A DNA stretch of 64,000 bases from Pyrinomonadaceae bacterium (lineage in GTDB: Bacteria > Acidobacteriota > Blastocatellia > Pyrinomonadales > Pyrinomonadaceae). This document shows, in pieces, positions 51,489 to 60,503 of this stretch. The notes under the pieces were generated by a model. It worked only from the letters and a program-made list of their open reading frames with translations, did no database searches and was not told the DNA's origin. The DNA is taken from positions 1 through 64,000 of the forward strand of contig JAJQRF010000005.1 of assembly GCA_021228405.1 (NCBI GenBank), read 5' to 3'. Numbering within the stretch: the first letter of the stretch is position 1; every line of letters begins with the position of its first letter. The position numbers and the translations under genes were made by a program.

Positions 51489-52172
51489 TCAAACCGTAAA
51501 TTTGTAGCCGAAGCCGTGAACGGTGTGAATAAATTGCGGGTGTTTCGGATTTTCTTCGAGTTTTTGTCTGAGCCAGGCGACGTGGACATCGACCGTGCGT
51601 GTCGAAGGCATCGCGTCATAGCCCCAAACTTCGTCCAGCAATTTATCACGGGAATGGACGTTTCCGCGATTTTCGATGAGAAATTGCAAAAGTTTGAATT
51701 CCATTGCCGAAAGTTCGACGACTTCGTTATTTCTGACTACTTCGGCACGCTTGAAATCGACCGCGACCTCGCCGAAACGAAAGGTTTCCGCCGAATTATT
51801 TTGATTTTGAACGGGCGAACGGCGTAATAATGCTTCGATGCGGGCGAGCAATTCGATAACCTCGAAAGGTTTCGTCAAATAATCGTCCGCGCCGAGCTTC
51901 AAACCGAGCACTTTGTCGATAGTTTCGCCTTTTGCGGTCAGCATCAGGATCGGCGTATTGATTGATTTTTGACGCAGATCACGGCAAATGTCGTAGCCGT
52001 TTTTCTTCGGAAGCATCACGTCGAGAATTATCAGATCGAAGTTTTCGGACAAAGCAAGCTCGAAACCACGCGCGCCGTCGGTCGCCGAACTTACTTCAAA
52101 ACCTTCGGCTTGCAAACGGTCGGTCAGCGTCAACACCAAACCTGCCTCATCCTCGACTAATAAAACTTTCAT
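51489..52172 (-). CDS. OmpR-family response regulator
   Basis: The ATG at 52172 ('MKVLLVEDEAG') is preferred; two codons upstream belong to heptamer repeats. The 227-residue protein has a receiver domain with the phosphoacceptor in 'LIILDVMLPKKNGYD' (about residue 51), 'MLTAKGE' and 'GADDYLTKPFE'. The winged-helix DNA-binding domain ends 'TRTVDVHVAWLRQKL' and 'IHTVHGFGYKF'. It is paired with the histidine kinase upstream at 52211, in the same direction. Confidence 0.93.
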   Translation of the reverse strand: MKVLLVEDEAGLVLTLTDRLQAEGFEVSSATDGARGFELALSENFDLIILDVMLPKKNGYDICRDLRQKSINTPILMLTAKGETIDKVLGLKLGADDYLTKPFEVIELLARIEALLRRSPVQNQNNSAETFRFGEVAVDFKRAEVVRNNEVVELSAMEFKLLQFLIENRGNVHSRDKLLDEVWGYDAMPSTRTVDVHVAWLRQKLEENPKHPQFIHTVHGFGYKFTV

Positions 52173-52206
52173 TATCATTTATCATTTATCATTTATCATT
52201 CATCAC
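52172..52206. repeat. Heptamer array between kinase and regulator genes
   Basis: Repeated TTATCAT heptamers (minus strand ATGATAA). They occupy the spot where the regulator's ribosome site would be; similar units continue into the kinase stop region (52211-52240). Confidence 0.85.
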
Positions 52207-52210
52207 TTAT

Positions 52211-54106
52211 CTATTTTTGATAAATGGTCAATGGTAAATGAACAGTGAACTTGCTTCCCCTTCCGACCTCGCTTTCGACGGCGATCTTTCCGCCGTGTGC
52301 TTCGACGGTTTGTTTGACCAGACTCAAGCCTAAACCGTTTCCGTGAATCTGTTCATCAACGACCGCTTTGGCGCGGTAGAAAGGCTCGAAAATATGTTTC
52401 AGATCGTTTTTCGCGATGCCGATTCCCTTGTCTTCAACGATGATCCTCAGTTTATTGTCGCCGTTTCGCGCCGAGATTTTCAGCCATTTCGAGCCGTTTG
52501 AATATTTGATCGAATTTGCGATCAGATTCTGAATCGCCCCGCTCAGGGCAGATTTATCGACGTTTATTTTAGGCAGATTTTCGGCAATGTCGGTTTCGAC
52601 CTCAAATCCTTTTTCGTCGAGCAAAGGCTGACATTCGTTAAGCGTTTCGGCGATTATCTGATCGATGTTCTGCTCGCGCAGATCGTATTTTTTCCTGCCC
52701 GAATTTGCGCCCGCGAAATCGAGAATCTGTTCGACCATCGCGGAAAGTTTTTTGCCTTCGCCCTTTATCAAATCTCCGTATTTGGCGACTTGCGCGCTTT
52801 CCCGCGCCACGCCGTCCGCGAGGTTTTCGCCTGCCGAATAGATCACGGCAAGCGGTGTGCGGAATTCGTGTGAAACGCTCGAAACGAAATCAACCTGCCG
52901 TTGGGCAAGCAGTTTGGCGCGTTGCGACGAAAGGAAGATGAGAATGATGCTGACGGCGAGCAGTGAAAGAATTCCGAAGCTGATCGCCAGGTTTTTGTTG
53001 CGCGTATTGGCAATAAAATTGTCGAGCGAACCTGCATTATGTTGGACGTTCAGAGTCCAGAATCCGTCGTTATCGGTCGTTTTGCTTTCAAAAACCCTGA
53101 TGTTCGGCGTGTTTTGCGACTGAACGCGGATTTCTACTTTTCCTTGTCTTTCCTTCGGCAGTAATTGCAAGACGCGTTCGGGCAGTTCGCGCGTTGCGCC
53201 TTGTTCGATCTTTGTCGTTTGACCTTTTTCGCTGACGTTTGAAGTCGTGAGCGTTTCGACACGGCTGAAAACCATCTGCTCCGATCTTTCGCCTTCGACC
53301 TTTTTCGGCATCAGTTCGCGGTTTGCGTAGAAAACGAAATTGTTTGACGAAAGATCGAAGAGCTTTGCCGTAGCGTCGTTATTTGAAACTTTTTGCGTTT
53401 GAAAGATCGATTGATTTTCGCGGTTTGCAACGGCGACGTTGAAATCGGCGTTTGCGCCTTCGGAAAAATATTTTCTGGAAAGATCGGGCAAAATTTGTTC
53501 TTTGATGACGTTTTCGTTTAATTCAACGATCAGAACGCCGAACTTTTTCGGCAACGGAATCGGTTCGCCCTGCCTGACGTTATCTTCGATCGTTTTTGTT
53601 CTGAGCAGAATTTTGCCGACAGCCGGTTCGTTGTCGTGGATCGGCATTAAAAGCGCGGGCACATCGATCGCGACGGGTTGGAGAATTCCTTCGGGTTTAA
53701 GTTTCGCTTTCAAGGATTCCAATTCGGTCGGCAAAGCCGCGTTTTCAAACGTGTTCGCGGTTCGATCAAACTTTGAAACGCTTCGCGCCTCGTCGAACTG
53801 CACGAAATAGAAATCTTTAATTAAATCTTTATAAGCGGTTTTGTCTTGCCAAAAATTGTAGCGTTCGCTGAAATCGTCCCAGTTTTTTGTCTTCCAACTG
53901 TCGCTTTTTAGTTGAAAATTGAAATATGCGCCTTGAATTTCGCGGTTGAAATCGTCAGCGAAATTTTTCGTGTCGGCATCCAATCTGCGCTGCATCTGTT
54001 CGCGTTCGCTCGTCGAAATTTGTCCGAGCCAGCGGTATTGCAGAAACGCCAGCACACTCAACAGCGCGAGCAAACCGCAAACGAGAAAGATTGAAAAACG
54101 GTTCAT
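52211..54106 (-). CDS. Membrane sensor histidine kinase
   Basis: A 631-residue kinase. The first membrane helix is 'FLVCGLLALLSVLAFL'; a large extracytoplasmic sensor follows to about residue 365; the second helix is 'AISFGILSLLAVSIILIFL'. The H-box 'VSHEFRTPLAVIYSA' is at about residue 415, N-box 'LQNLIANSIKYS', G1 'VEDKGIGIAKNDL' and G2 'GLGLSLVKQ' follow. It autophosphorylates on His and passes the phosphate to the adjacent regulator. The sensed signal is unknown. The last residues ('LTIYQK') are encoded by heptamer-like sequence. Confidence 0.93.
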   Translation of the reverse strand: MNRFSIFLVCGLLALLSVLAFLQYRWLGQISTSEREQMQRRLDADTKNFADDFNREIQGAYFNFQLKSDSWKTKNWDDFSERYNFWQDKTAYKDLIKDFYFVQFDEARSVSKFDRTANTFENAALPTELESLKAKLKPEGILQPVAIDVPALLMPIHDNEPAVGKILLRTKTIEDNVRQGEPIPLPKKFGVLIVELNENVIKEQILPDLSRKYFSEGANADFNVAVANRENQSIFQTQKVSNNDATAKLFDLSSNNFVFYANRELMPKKVEGERSEQMVFSRVETLTTSNVSEKGQTTKIEQGATRELPERVLQLLPKERQGKVEIRVQSQNTPNIRVFESKTTDNDGFWTLNVQHNAGSLDNFIANTRNKNLAISFGILSLLAVSIILIFLSSQRAKLLAQRQVDFVSSVSHEFRTPLAVIYSAGENLADGVARESAQVAKYGDLIKGEGKKLSAMVEQILDFAGANSGRKKYDLREQNIDQIIAETLNECQPLLDEKGFEVETDIAENLPKINVDKSALSGAIQNLIANSIKYSNGSKWLKISARNGDNKLRIIVEDKGIGIAKNDLKHIFEPFYRAKAVVDEQIHGNGLGLSLVKQTVEAHGGKIAVESEVGRGSKFTVHLPLTIYQK

Positions 54107-54220
54107 AACTGATAACTGATAACTGATAGAGAAGTTTCTAACTATTCGTTATCAGTTACCCACTATCAGTTATCCACTATTACTTATCTGTTATCAACCA
54201 TCCGTTATCCGTTCTCCGCT
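54107..54220. repeat. Heptamer array upstream of the kinase gene
   Basis: ATAACTG units on the left, then a long register of TTATCAG, TTACCCA, CTATCAG, TTATCCA, CTATTAC, TTATCTG, TTATCAA, CCATCCG, TTATCCG. The register stays at 7 bp while single bases vary. Confidence 0.9.
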
Positions 54221-54339
54221 TTTTTGTTTAGATTTTACATTCTTAACAAATTCTTTGCGTCGTCTTAACCATTCGGGGTAAAATCCCTGCGATACTTCAG
54301 CCTGTCATTATGACAAATTCTAATTTTCAGGAGATAAAA

Positions 54340-55446
54340 ATGAAAAGATTTATAATTTCGATTCTATTCGCAACCGTTTTCTTTATGGGCTTAGGAGTGA
54401 TATTTAAAAAGACGCAGGCAAATTTCAAATCGGACGAACGCGCTTTGACGCTCATTCGTCAGGCGCGTGAAGCGATCGGCGGCGATGCCAATATCAACAA
54501 TGTCCGCAGTATGACGATCATCGCCAAAGCGACGAAAACCTTTGAAATGGACGGCGCGGCAAATACCGAGCAGGGCGATTTTGAATTGAATATGCAGTTG
54601 CCGAATCAATTGAGCAAGAGCTTGCAGATCAAACGCGGCGACGGTTCGACAAATGGCGAAACATCGGAATTTATCGAGAAAAACGTCGATGTCGTCGTTA
54701 TCAATAAAGGCGATAAAGCCGAAACCGTCGTTTCCGACGCGCCGAACGGCGATAAGAAAAAGGTTGTCGTGAGAGTTGCGGGCGAACCGCTCGTCATCAC
54801 GCCCGACGGCGAAGCGGGCAAAAACAAGGTCGTCATCGTCAAAAAAGGCGGCGAAGGTGAAAACGCGACCTGGACGACCGAAGACGGCAAGAAGATCATC
54901 GTCAACAAAGATGTCCGCGTCATCAACAACGAAGGCGGATTTCCGCGTCAGAACGAACTTTTCCGCGTCACGCTTTCATTGCTTTTGAGTGCGCCCGAAG
55001 GCGTTGACGTGAGCTACACTTACGCGGGCGACGGCAGTGTTGACGGCAATTCGTGCGACATTGTCGAAGCGCAGACGGGCGGCGCGTCATACAAACTTTA
55101 TCTCGACAAATCTTCGCACCTGCCGCGTATGATTACTTTTCAGGGCGCAAAACCGTTGATCTTGAAATTTAAGAAAGCCGAAGGCGCACCGACCACCGAA
55201 GATAAGGAAGTCCGCATTTTCCAACACAAAATGGATGCGCCCGAAATGGCTGAATATCAGGTCAAATTTACCGATTACCGCACCACGGGCGGCATTCGTC
55301 TGCCATATCGCTGGGAGCAGACCATCGGCGGAAAAGCCGACGAAGTTCTCGACGTGACTTCCTACGAGATCAACCCGGCAAACATCGCCGAAAAATTCAG
55401 CAAAGAAGGTCACAAAGTGATGATCCGCACGAAAAAACCGGAATAG
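54340..55446 (+). CDS. Exported protein of unknown function (outer-membrane lipoprotein-sorting-like)
   Basis: The ATG at 54340 follows GGAGATAAA. A 368-residue product with a signal peptide or signal anchor ('FIISILFATVFFMGLGVIF'). The pattern 'LIRQAREAIGGDANINNVRSMTIIAKATKTFEMDG' and C-terminal 'YQVKFTDYRTTGGIRLPYRWEQTIGG' resemble periplasmic LolA-like or lipoprotein-sorting-fold proteins common in Acidobacteriota. No catalytic motif. It is divergent from the two-component system and could be its target. The C-terminus ends at a heptamer-rich stretch (55443-55500). Confidence 0.75.
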   Translation: MKRFIISILFATVFFMGLGVIFKKTQANFKSDERALTLIRQAREAIGGDANINNVRSMTIIAKATKTFEMDGAANTEQGDFELNMQLPNQLSKSLQIKRGDGSTNGETSEFIEKNVDVVVINKGDKAETVVSDAPNGDKKKVVVRVAGEPLVITPDGEAGKNKVVIVKKGGEGENATWTTEDGKKIIVNKDVRVINNEGGFPRQNELFRVTLSLLLSAPEGVDVSYTYAGDGSVDGNSCDIVEAQTGGASYKLYLDKSSHLPRMITFQGAKPLILKFKKAEGAPTTEDKEVRIFQHKMDAPEMAEYQVKFTDYRTTGGIRLPYRWEQTIGGKADEVLDVTSYEINPANIAEKFSKEGHKVMIRTKKPE

Positions 55447-55523
55447 CGCATAGTGGATAACGGATAACGAATAGCGAAAGACAGTTAGCAATTATCCGTT
55501 AAAAAATTCTTTCTTCTCCAAGC

Positions 55524-55560
55524 AAAAAGCGGGTTCGTTTCTTAGGCGAACCCGCTTTTT
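55524..55560 (+). terminator. Intrinsic terminator after the 54340 gene
   Basis: AAAAAGCGGGTTCG and CGAACCCGCTTTTT, a perfect 14-bp stem. Confidence 0.95.
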
Positions 55561-55589
55561 ATCTGAACGTGTCGATTTTTTAGCGAGAT

Positions 55590-55652
55590 TCAAACTAAAG
55601 TTTGAACTCTGAACACGTTTTTCAAGTTTAGAGTTCAAACTTTAGTTTGAAC
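55590..55652. repeat. Inverted repeat flanking array D
   Basis: TTCAAACTAAAGTTTGAACT then CTGAACACG on the left and GTTTAGAGTTCAAACTTTAG then TTTGAA on the right. The block TTGAACTCTGAACACGTT (55602-55619) also occurs, with one change, before array A at 4853-4870. Confidence 0.85.
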
Positions 55653-55739
55653 TTATTTAACAAAGTTCCAGATCAATCTTAAATCTCTGAACGTTTGAAT
55701 ATTACTTCATTTTTTATAAATAATTTCGGCGCGGTGGTC

Positions 55740-56096
55740 AGTTTCTTTGACGTAAATTATGAATTTGGGTTTCGTCGATTTGAATTATTTAAATGTCGAG
55801 CCCAATTATTTAAACGTCACGTTCGATTATTTAAATGTCGAATCGAATTATTTAAACGTCACGTTCGATTATTTAAATGTCGAGTCCAATTATTTAAACG
55901 TCACGTTCGATTATTTAAATGTCGAATTGAATTATTTAAATGTCGAATGCGATTTTTTTTGTGTCGATTTCGATTATTTAAATGTCGTGTTCAATTATTT
56001 AAATGTAAAATGCGATTTTTTCTGTGTCGAGTTGAATTATTTAAATGTCAGGTCGGATTATTTAAATGTCCGGTGCGTTTTCTTTGCTGAAAAATA
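55740..56096. repeat. 21-bp-period degenerate tandem array D
   Basis: About 17 units of exactly 21 bp from 55740; 14 full units start at 55782. The common core is ATTATTTAAATGTCGA or ATTATTTAAACGTCACG, preceded by GA, CA or CG. Two units replace the core with a T-tract (CGATTTTTTTTGTGTCG). The array is AT-rich and lies in the convergent gap between 54340-55446 and recQ, ending about 20 bp before the recQ stop. The first units begin GGTCAG, the core of array C. Confidence 0.92.
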
Positions 56097-56115
56097 CCTT
56101 GTTTGATGATGATCT

Positions 56116-58281
56116 TCAAATCATTGAAGCGAGGACGGCGCGGATTTCGCCGTAGGAATAATTTTCTCCCAGATATTCCTTGATCGGTGAAAGCGCGTTC
56201 GATTCGCCGAATTTGACGACGGCATCGCGGATTTCGGCGATCTTATGGTCGGGCAAAAGTTCTTCCAATTCGACTTCGCCCGTCGGGATGAAGCGAATGA
56301 GGTGCATTTCGACCGTATTCACGGAAATTCCGCGCCGCCGTGCGATCTCTTCGACCGAATAACCGTCGTTAAAAAGTTTGAGCGAAACGGTGTAGGTATC
56401 GTCGCCGTTCGTGTCGCGTTTCGTGCGTCTTTTCGGTTCGCGTTTGACTACTTTTAAATCGATGCGCGTGTCGAGATTGTTCGTTTCGCAGTAACTTTTT
56501 ATCTCATACAGAAAATCCCCGCCGTATTTTTCCAGTTTCAGATCGCCGACACCCGAGATTTTGAGCATATCCGAAGCCGTCAGCGGTAAATATGTCGCCA
56601 TTTCGACGAGCGTTGCGTCGGAAAAGATGACGTAGGGCGGAACGTTGTCGGCAATCGCAAAATTCGTGCGGAGATTTTTGAGTTCGTCGAACAAAGGTTT
56701 GATATAAGGCGGCGCGGCAACGGCGACGAGCGACGCGGTTTTCTTTTCTTCCTTTTCGGTCACTTTGAAAAGTTCGACTTTGACCTTTCCCTTCAAAACG
56801 TCCTCGCTTTTTTCGGTGAGAACGATCACGGGAAACTGCCCGTCGGTCTGTGCGAGAAAGCCCTGATTGATGATGTCGCGGAAATATTCAAACCATTCGT
56901 CCTTTGAAACGTCCGCGCCGACACCGTAGGTTTTCAACTGTCTGTGCGAATCCCAAATCTTCTGCGATTTCGACCCGCGCAGAAAATCGACGAGGTAACT
57001 CAAGCCCATTCGCTGATTTGTCCGCGCCACCGCGCTCAAAGCCTTCTGCGCGATGATCGTGCCGTCGAATTTCTCGAAATTCTTCCCGCAATTGTCGCAG
57101 TTTCCGCAATCTTCCGCTAAATCTTCGGAAAAATATTTCAGAAGAAAACGGCGGCGGCACGCTTTCAGATCGCCGTATTCGCCCATCTGATTGAGCTTGC
57201 GAAGCATTATATCGCTCTGTGATTTGTTGCCTTCGACCTCGGCAAATCCTTTGAGTTTCTGCACGTCGCCCCAACTGAAAAACAGCAAGGCTTCACTTTC
57301 CAGCCCGTCGCGCCCGGCGCGTCCCGTTTCCTGGTAATAACTTTCGATGTTTTTCGGCAGATCGGTGTGAACGACGAAACGCACGTTCGATTTGTCGATT
57401 CCCATCCCGAACGCAATCGTCGCGACAATGATCTTTACCTCGTCCTTGAGAAATAATTCCTGATTTTTGTCGCGTTCATCCTTCGACAAACCCGCGTGAT
57501 AAGGCAGTGCGTTGAAACCTTCGCTACGCAGATCGTCGGCGAGATTTTCGGCGGCGGCGCGGCTTAAACAATAAATGATTCCGCTTTCGTCGCGTTTCGT
57601 TTCGAGATAATCGAGCAGTTTTGCGTAAGTGTTGCGCTTCGGTTCGACGCGGTAATGAATGTTTTCGCGGTTAAAGCTGGAAACGAATAATTCGTAGTTT
57701 TTCAACGTCAGACGCTCGATAATGTCGCGGCGAACGAGTTTATCCGCCGTTGCCGTGAGCGCGATCAAAGGCACGTTCGGAAAATGCGTTTTGAGTTTGC
57801 GAAGCTGTAAATATTCGGGGCGAAAATCGTGTCCCCAACTCGAAATACAATGCGCTTCGTCGATCGCAAACAATGAAACGTTGATATTTTTCAAAAATTC
57901 GATAAACTGATCGCCCGCCTGCAAAAGACGTTCGGGCGCGACGTATAAAAGTTTCAATTCGCCGCTTTTGACTTTCTGAAATACTTCGACCTGTTCGCGA
58001 TTGGTCAGCGTCGAATTCAAAAACGCCGCGTTCACGCCGTTATTTTTGAGCGCGTCAACCTGATCTTTCATCAGCGCAATAAGCGGCGAAACAACCAGCG
58101 TCAAACCATCGAAAAGCAAAGCCGGAATCTGGTAGCAAAGCGATTTTCCGCCGCCCGTCGGCATCAGCACGACCGAATCCTTTTTCGCCAAAACACATTC
58201 GATCGCCGCTTCCTGATGCAGACGAAATTCGTCATATCCAAACTGATGTTTGAGAATCTCTTTTGCTTTTGTGATGTTCAT
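56116..58281 (-). CDS. recQ: RecQ-family ATP-dependent DNA helicase
   Basis: A 721-residue superfamily 2 helicase. Walker A 'TGGGKS' at 42-47, DEAH-box 'IDEAHCISSWGHDFRPEY' at about 140, motif VI 'QETGRAGRDG'. The zinc-binding Cys cluster 'CGNCDNC' follows after residue 390, then the RQC winged helix and an HRDC domain ('LVEMATYLPLTASDMLKISGVGDLKLEKYG'). A C-terminal HTH segment ('GYSVEEIARRRGISVNTVEMHLIRF') ends the protein. It unwinds DNA 3' to 5' in repair and recombination. Confidence 0.95.
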   Translation of the reverse strand: MNITKAKEILKHQFGYDEFRLHQEAAIECVLAKKDSVVLMPTGGGKSLCYQIPALLFDGLTLVVSPLIALMKDQVDALKNNGVNAAFLNSTLTNREQVEVFQKVKSGELKLLYVAPERLLQAGDQFIEFLKNINVSLFAIDEAHCISSWGHDFRPEYLQLRKLKTHFPNVPLIALTATADKLVRRDIIERLTLKNYELFVSSFNRENIHYRVEPKRNTYAKLLDYLETKRDESGIIYCLSRAAAENLADDLRSEGFNALPYHAGLSKDERDKNQELFLKDEVKIIVATIAFGMGIDKSNVRFVVHTDLPKNIESYYQETGRAGRDGLESEALLFFSWGDVQKLKGFAEVEGNKSQSDIMLRKLNQMGEYGDLKACRRRFLLKYFSEDLAEDCGNCDNCGKNFEKFDGTIIAQKALSAVARTNQRMGLSYLVDFLRGSKSQKIWDSHRQLKTYGVGADVSKDEWFEYFRDIINQGFLAQTDGQFPVIVLTEKSEDVLKGKVKVELFKVTEKEEKKTASLVAVAAPPYIKPLFDELKNLRTNFAIADNVPPYVIFSDATLVEMATYLPLTASDMLKISGVGDLKLEKYGGDFLYEIKSYCETNNLDTRIDLKVVKREPKRRTKRDTNGDDTYTVSLKLFNDGYSVEEIARRRGISVNTVEMHLIRFIPTGEVELEELLPDHKIAEIRDAVVKFGESNALSPIKEYLGENYSYGEIRAVLASMI

Positions 58282-58531
58282 TTGTTTATTTTACAACTTT
58301 TATAATAATCATAAAACGAAAATATAGCCGAATTTAAATGATTGAATTAAGTGTTTTAGCCATGGACAGTATCAATATCATCATCTTTTTTTTGAACAAA
58401 TTATTAATATTCTTCGTTATTAAAGTTTAGTAAAGTTAATTTTAGAGTATCAAGTAAGATAACAAAATTATTTACTATTTTCATTGACTGAATTATTAAA
58501 TAGTTCAAGTAAATAATATAGAGGTAACAAT

Positions 58532-59086
58532 ATGAAAAAGTCGTTGTTTAATTTGGTCATTACCATTTCAGTTAGTTTGGTTTCTGTCATTTATGCTCAA
58601 GCTTTTACAAAGGATGAATTAAAAAATATTACTCAGAATTGGAGAATTAATTCACAATCATATCAGCATCAATCAATGGTCAACAGTAATGTAGACTCAA
58701 TTAATACCAGCAAATTTAAGACTCTTTACGATCCCTATAATGTGTTGGGATTTAGGAATCAATATGCTAAACAGCAATCACTAACAATTGGAGTTGATAT
58801 ATTTAGTGTGAGTTTATCCAGATGGAAAGAAAATTGCTATATTTCTCCATCTGTTGGACCGTCAACAAATGACTCTATTTCATATTCAAATGAATCGACA
58901 CTAGAGCCTGATACTGGTTTCTTTGTAAGCTTTTCAGCAGCTAATGGTAGGAGTGTCGGCATTGCACACTATTTTGATAAAGGCACTTCATTTCAGAAGG
59001 GAGTTTCAACGCCAACCGTTGGATTTTCAGGAGGTTACACTTTTGAAGTTTGTAAAGCTTTATCAGAATACTTGAAAAATAAATAA
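58532..59086 (+). CDS. AT-rich exported protein of unknown function
   Basis: A 184-residue product with a signal peptide ending near 'SVIYAQAF'. The mature part is Ser/Asn-rich ('NSNVDSINTSKFK', 'SNESTLEPDTGFFVSFSAANGRSVGIAHYF') with two Cys. Codon use is strikingly AT-rich compared with its neighbours, and the 250 bp upstream is equally AT-rich, so recent transfer is likely. No family recognised. A GAGGTAAC site precedes the ATG. Confidence 0.75.
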   Translation: MKKSLFNLVITISVSLVSVIYAQAFTKDELKNITQNWRINSQSYQHQSMVNSNVDSINTSKFKTLYDPYNVLGFRNQYAKQQSLTIGVDIFSVSLSRWKENCYISPSVGPSTNDSISYSNESTLEPDTGFFVSFSAANGRSVGIAHYFDKGTSFQKGVSTPTVGFSGGYTFEVCKALSEYLKNK

Positions 59087-59124
59087 TACCTTATTTTCTA
59101 ATTGAAATTATTTGTTAATTTGTT

Positions 59125-60132
59125 TTAGATAGATTTTGATAATTTCTCAGCCAATTTCGGAATAATCTTCTTCGGCATTTGAATCGCGCCGACGATGTGA
59201 CGCGCTTCGGTGAAATGTCCGACGACGTAGATGCCCGAAATGTTTGTTTCAAAGGTTTCTTCGTCGTAAACCGGAACTTCGCCGTATTTGCCGATTTTTA
59301 TTTCTACGCCGAGATTTTTCAGCATTGATAAATCAGCGTCCGAACCGATCAGGATGAAAACGACATCGTTCGGAAAGGTTTCGATCTCGCCGTTTTCGTT
59401 TTCCAGAACGATTTCTTTTTCCTTGATCTCAACGACGCGGTTTAGAAAATAAACGTTCAGACATTCTTTCGACAGTTCTTCTTCGAGCGGCTGTTTTACC
59501 CAGTATTTGATACAGCCTTGTTTCGGGTCGTTGTTTTCCCAGTCTTTGCGGAAAATTGCGAGAATTGCGTTTGCGCCTTCCTGCGCAAGAAAAAGCGCGG
59601 CTTCGCCCGCCGAATTTCCGCCGCCGATGACCATCGCGTTTTTCTTGACATACGGATAAGTTTCGCGGAAAAGATGATGAACTTTCGGTAAATCTTCGCC
59701 CTTCGCGCCCAAATGTCGCGGAAACTGCATCGCGCCGAAAGCAAACAAAACATTTTTCGCTTCGTAAACGCCTTTACTGCTCGTGATCTTGAAATGATTT
59801 TCGGCGATTTTTTCAACTTTTAAAACTTCTTCTTCCCATTGCACACTCAGATTATTATGCAAAACGAAACGCGTGTAGTAAGAAAGAAGTTCTTCGCGCG
59901 TCGGCTTTTCACGCGCCGGTTTCAGATCGCCTTTGTTAAATTCGAGTTCGTTCACGGTCGAAAAAACCGTCAATCCGATCGGATATTGATAGATCGTGTT
60001 GCCGATCAAGCCTTTTTCCAAAACGAGATAATTCAGTCCGAGTTTTTGCGCTTCCCAAGCCGCCGAAATTCCCGCCGGACCTGCGCCAATGATGATTAGT
60101 TGATAGTTGATAGTTGATAGTTGATAGTCCAT
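59125..60132 (-). CDS. YpdA-like FAD/NAD(P)-dependent thiol-disulfide oxidoreductase
   Basis: A 335-residue flavoprotein of the bacillithiol-disulfide-reductase (YpdA) group. The FAD motif 'IIIGAGPAGISAAWEAQKLG' is at residues 13-32 and the NAD(P) motif 'AMVIGGGNSAGEAALFLAQEG' at about 165. 'IYVVGHFTEAR' is the later FAD contact. There is no CxxC pair, as expected for this group. The first 12 residues come from five ACTATCA-type heptamers, so the natural start may differ. It is the last gene of the operon that begins at 62484. Confidence 0.88.
   Translation of the reverse strand: MDYQLSTINYQLIIIGAGPAGISAAWEAQKLGLNYLVLEKGLIGNTIYQYPIGLTVFSTVNELEFNKGDLKPAREKPTREELLSYYTRFVLHNNLSVQWEEEVLKVEKIAENHFKITSSKGVYEAKNVLFAFGAMQFPRHLGAKGEDLPKVHHLFRETYPYVKKNAMVIGGGNSAGEAALFLAQEGANAILAIFRKDWENNDPKQGCIKYWVKQPLEEELSKECLNVYFLNRVVEIKEKEIVLENENGEIETFPNDVVFILIGSDADLSMLKNLGVEIKIGKYGEVPVYDEETFETNISGIYVVGHFTEARHIVGAIQMPKKIIPKLAEKLSKSI
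60098..60130. repeat. Heptamer array forming the YpdA-like start
   Basis: AGTTGAT/AGTTGAT heptamers about five times (minus strand ACTATCA), including the ATG region of the gene. Similar units (CAATTATCAACTATCCATTT) occur at 60497-60518. Confidence 0.9.
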
Positions 60133-60134
60133 TT

Positions 60135-60494
60135 TCAGATTTTAGATTTTGATGTTTTTATTGATGCCGTCAGCATTTTCTGCAATTCGTTGCAATCAAC
60201 AATCAAAGACTCCGCCTGTTTTTCGGTAATATATTCGGCATCGCGCAAAAGACAAAGCCAATATTCGGTTTCAAATGCTTCTTTATGTGCGATTGAAAGG
60301 TTATGGATTAAATCAGCAGTTGATTGCGCTTGATTGCCTTCGGTAATATTTGCGCCAATCGAAGTTCCGGAACGCAAAACCTGCTTTGAAAGGACATACT
60401 CTTTCTTCTCTTCTGCCAGAAACTTATAAAGCTTTACTATGCGCAAGGCAAACTTATAAGATTTATCTTTCAAAACATTTTCTTTATTATCCAT
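60135..60494 (-). CDS. Four-helix-bundle protein (23S rRNA intervening-sequence/Avd-like)
   Basis: A 119-residue helical protein matching the S23/four-helix-bundle family: 'DKSYKFALRIVKLYKFLAEEKKEYVLSKQVLRSGTSIGANITEGNQAQ', 'NLSIAHKEAFETEYWLCLLRDAEYI'. Family members are basic pentamers; one branch (Avd) serves diversity-generating retroelements, another is inside 23S rRNA insertions. Neither an RT gene nor an rRNA gene is here. It sits in the operon 2 bp before the YpdA-like gene. Function unknown. Confidence 0.88.
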   Translation of the reverse strand: MDNKENVLKDKSYKFALRIVKLYKFLAEEKKEYVLSKQVLRSGTSIGANITEGNQAQSTADLIHNLSIAHKEAFETEYWLCLLRDAEYITEKQAESLIVDCNELQKMLTASIKTSKSKI

Positions 60495-60503
60495 TTTCAA
60501 TTA

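Noticed and set aside
55695-56106. Two overlapping plus-strand frames of 131 and 115 residues with FKCRxxL or LNVxxxY repeats
   Set aside because: More than one frame is open through array D, as expected of a 21-bp repeat; there is no start signal and no protein-like composition.
60135-60494. Diversity-generating retroelement suggested by the Avd-like protein
   Set aside because: No reverse transcriptase and no adenine-biased variable/template repeat pair were found nearby.
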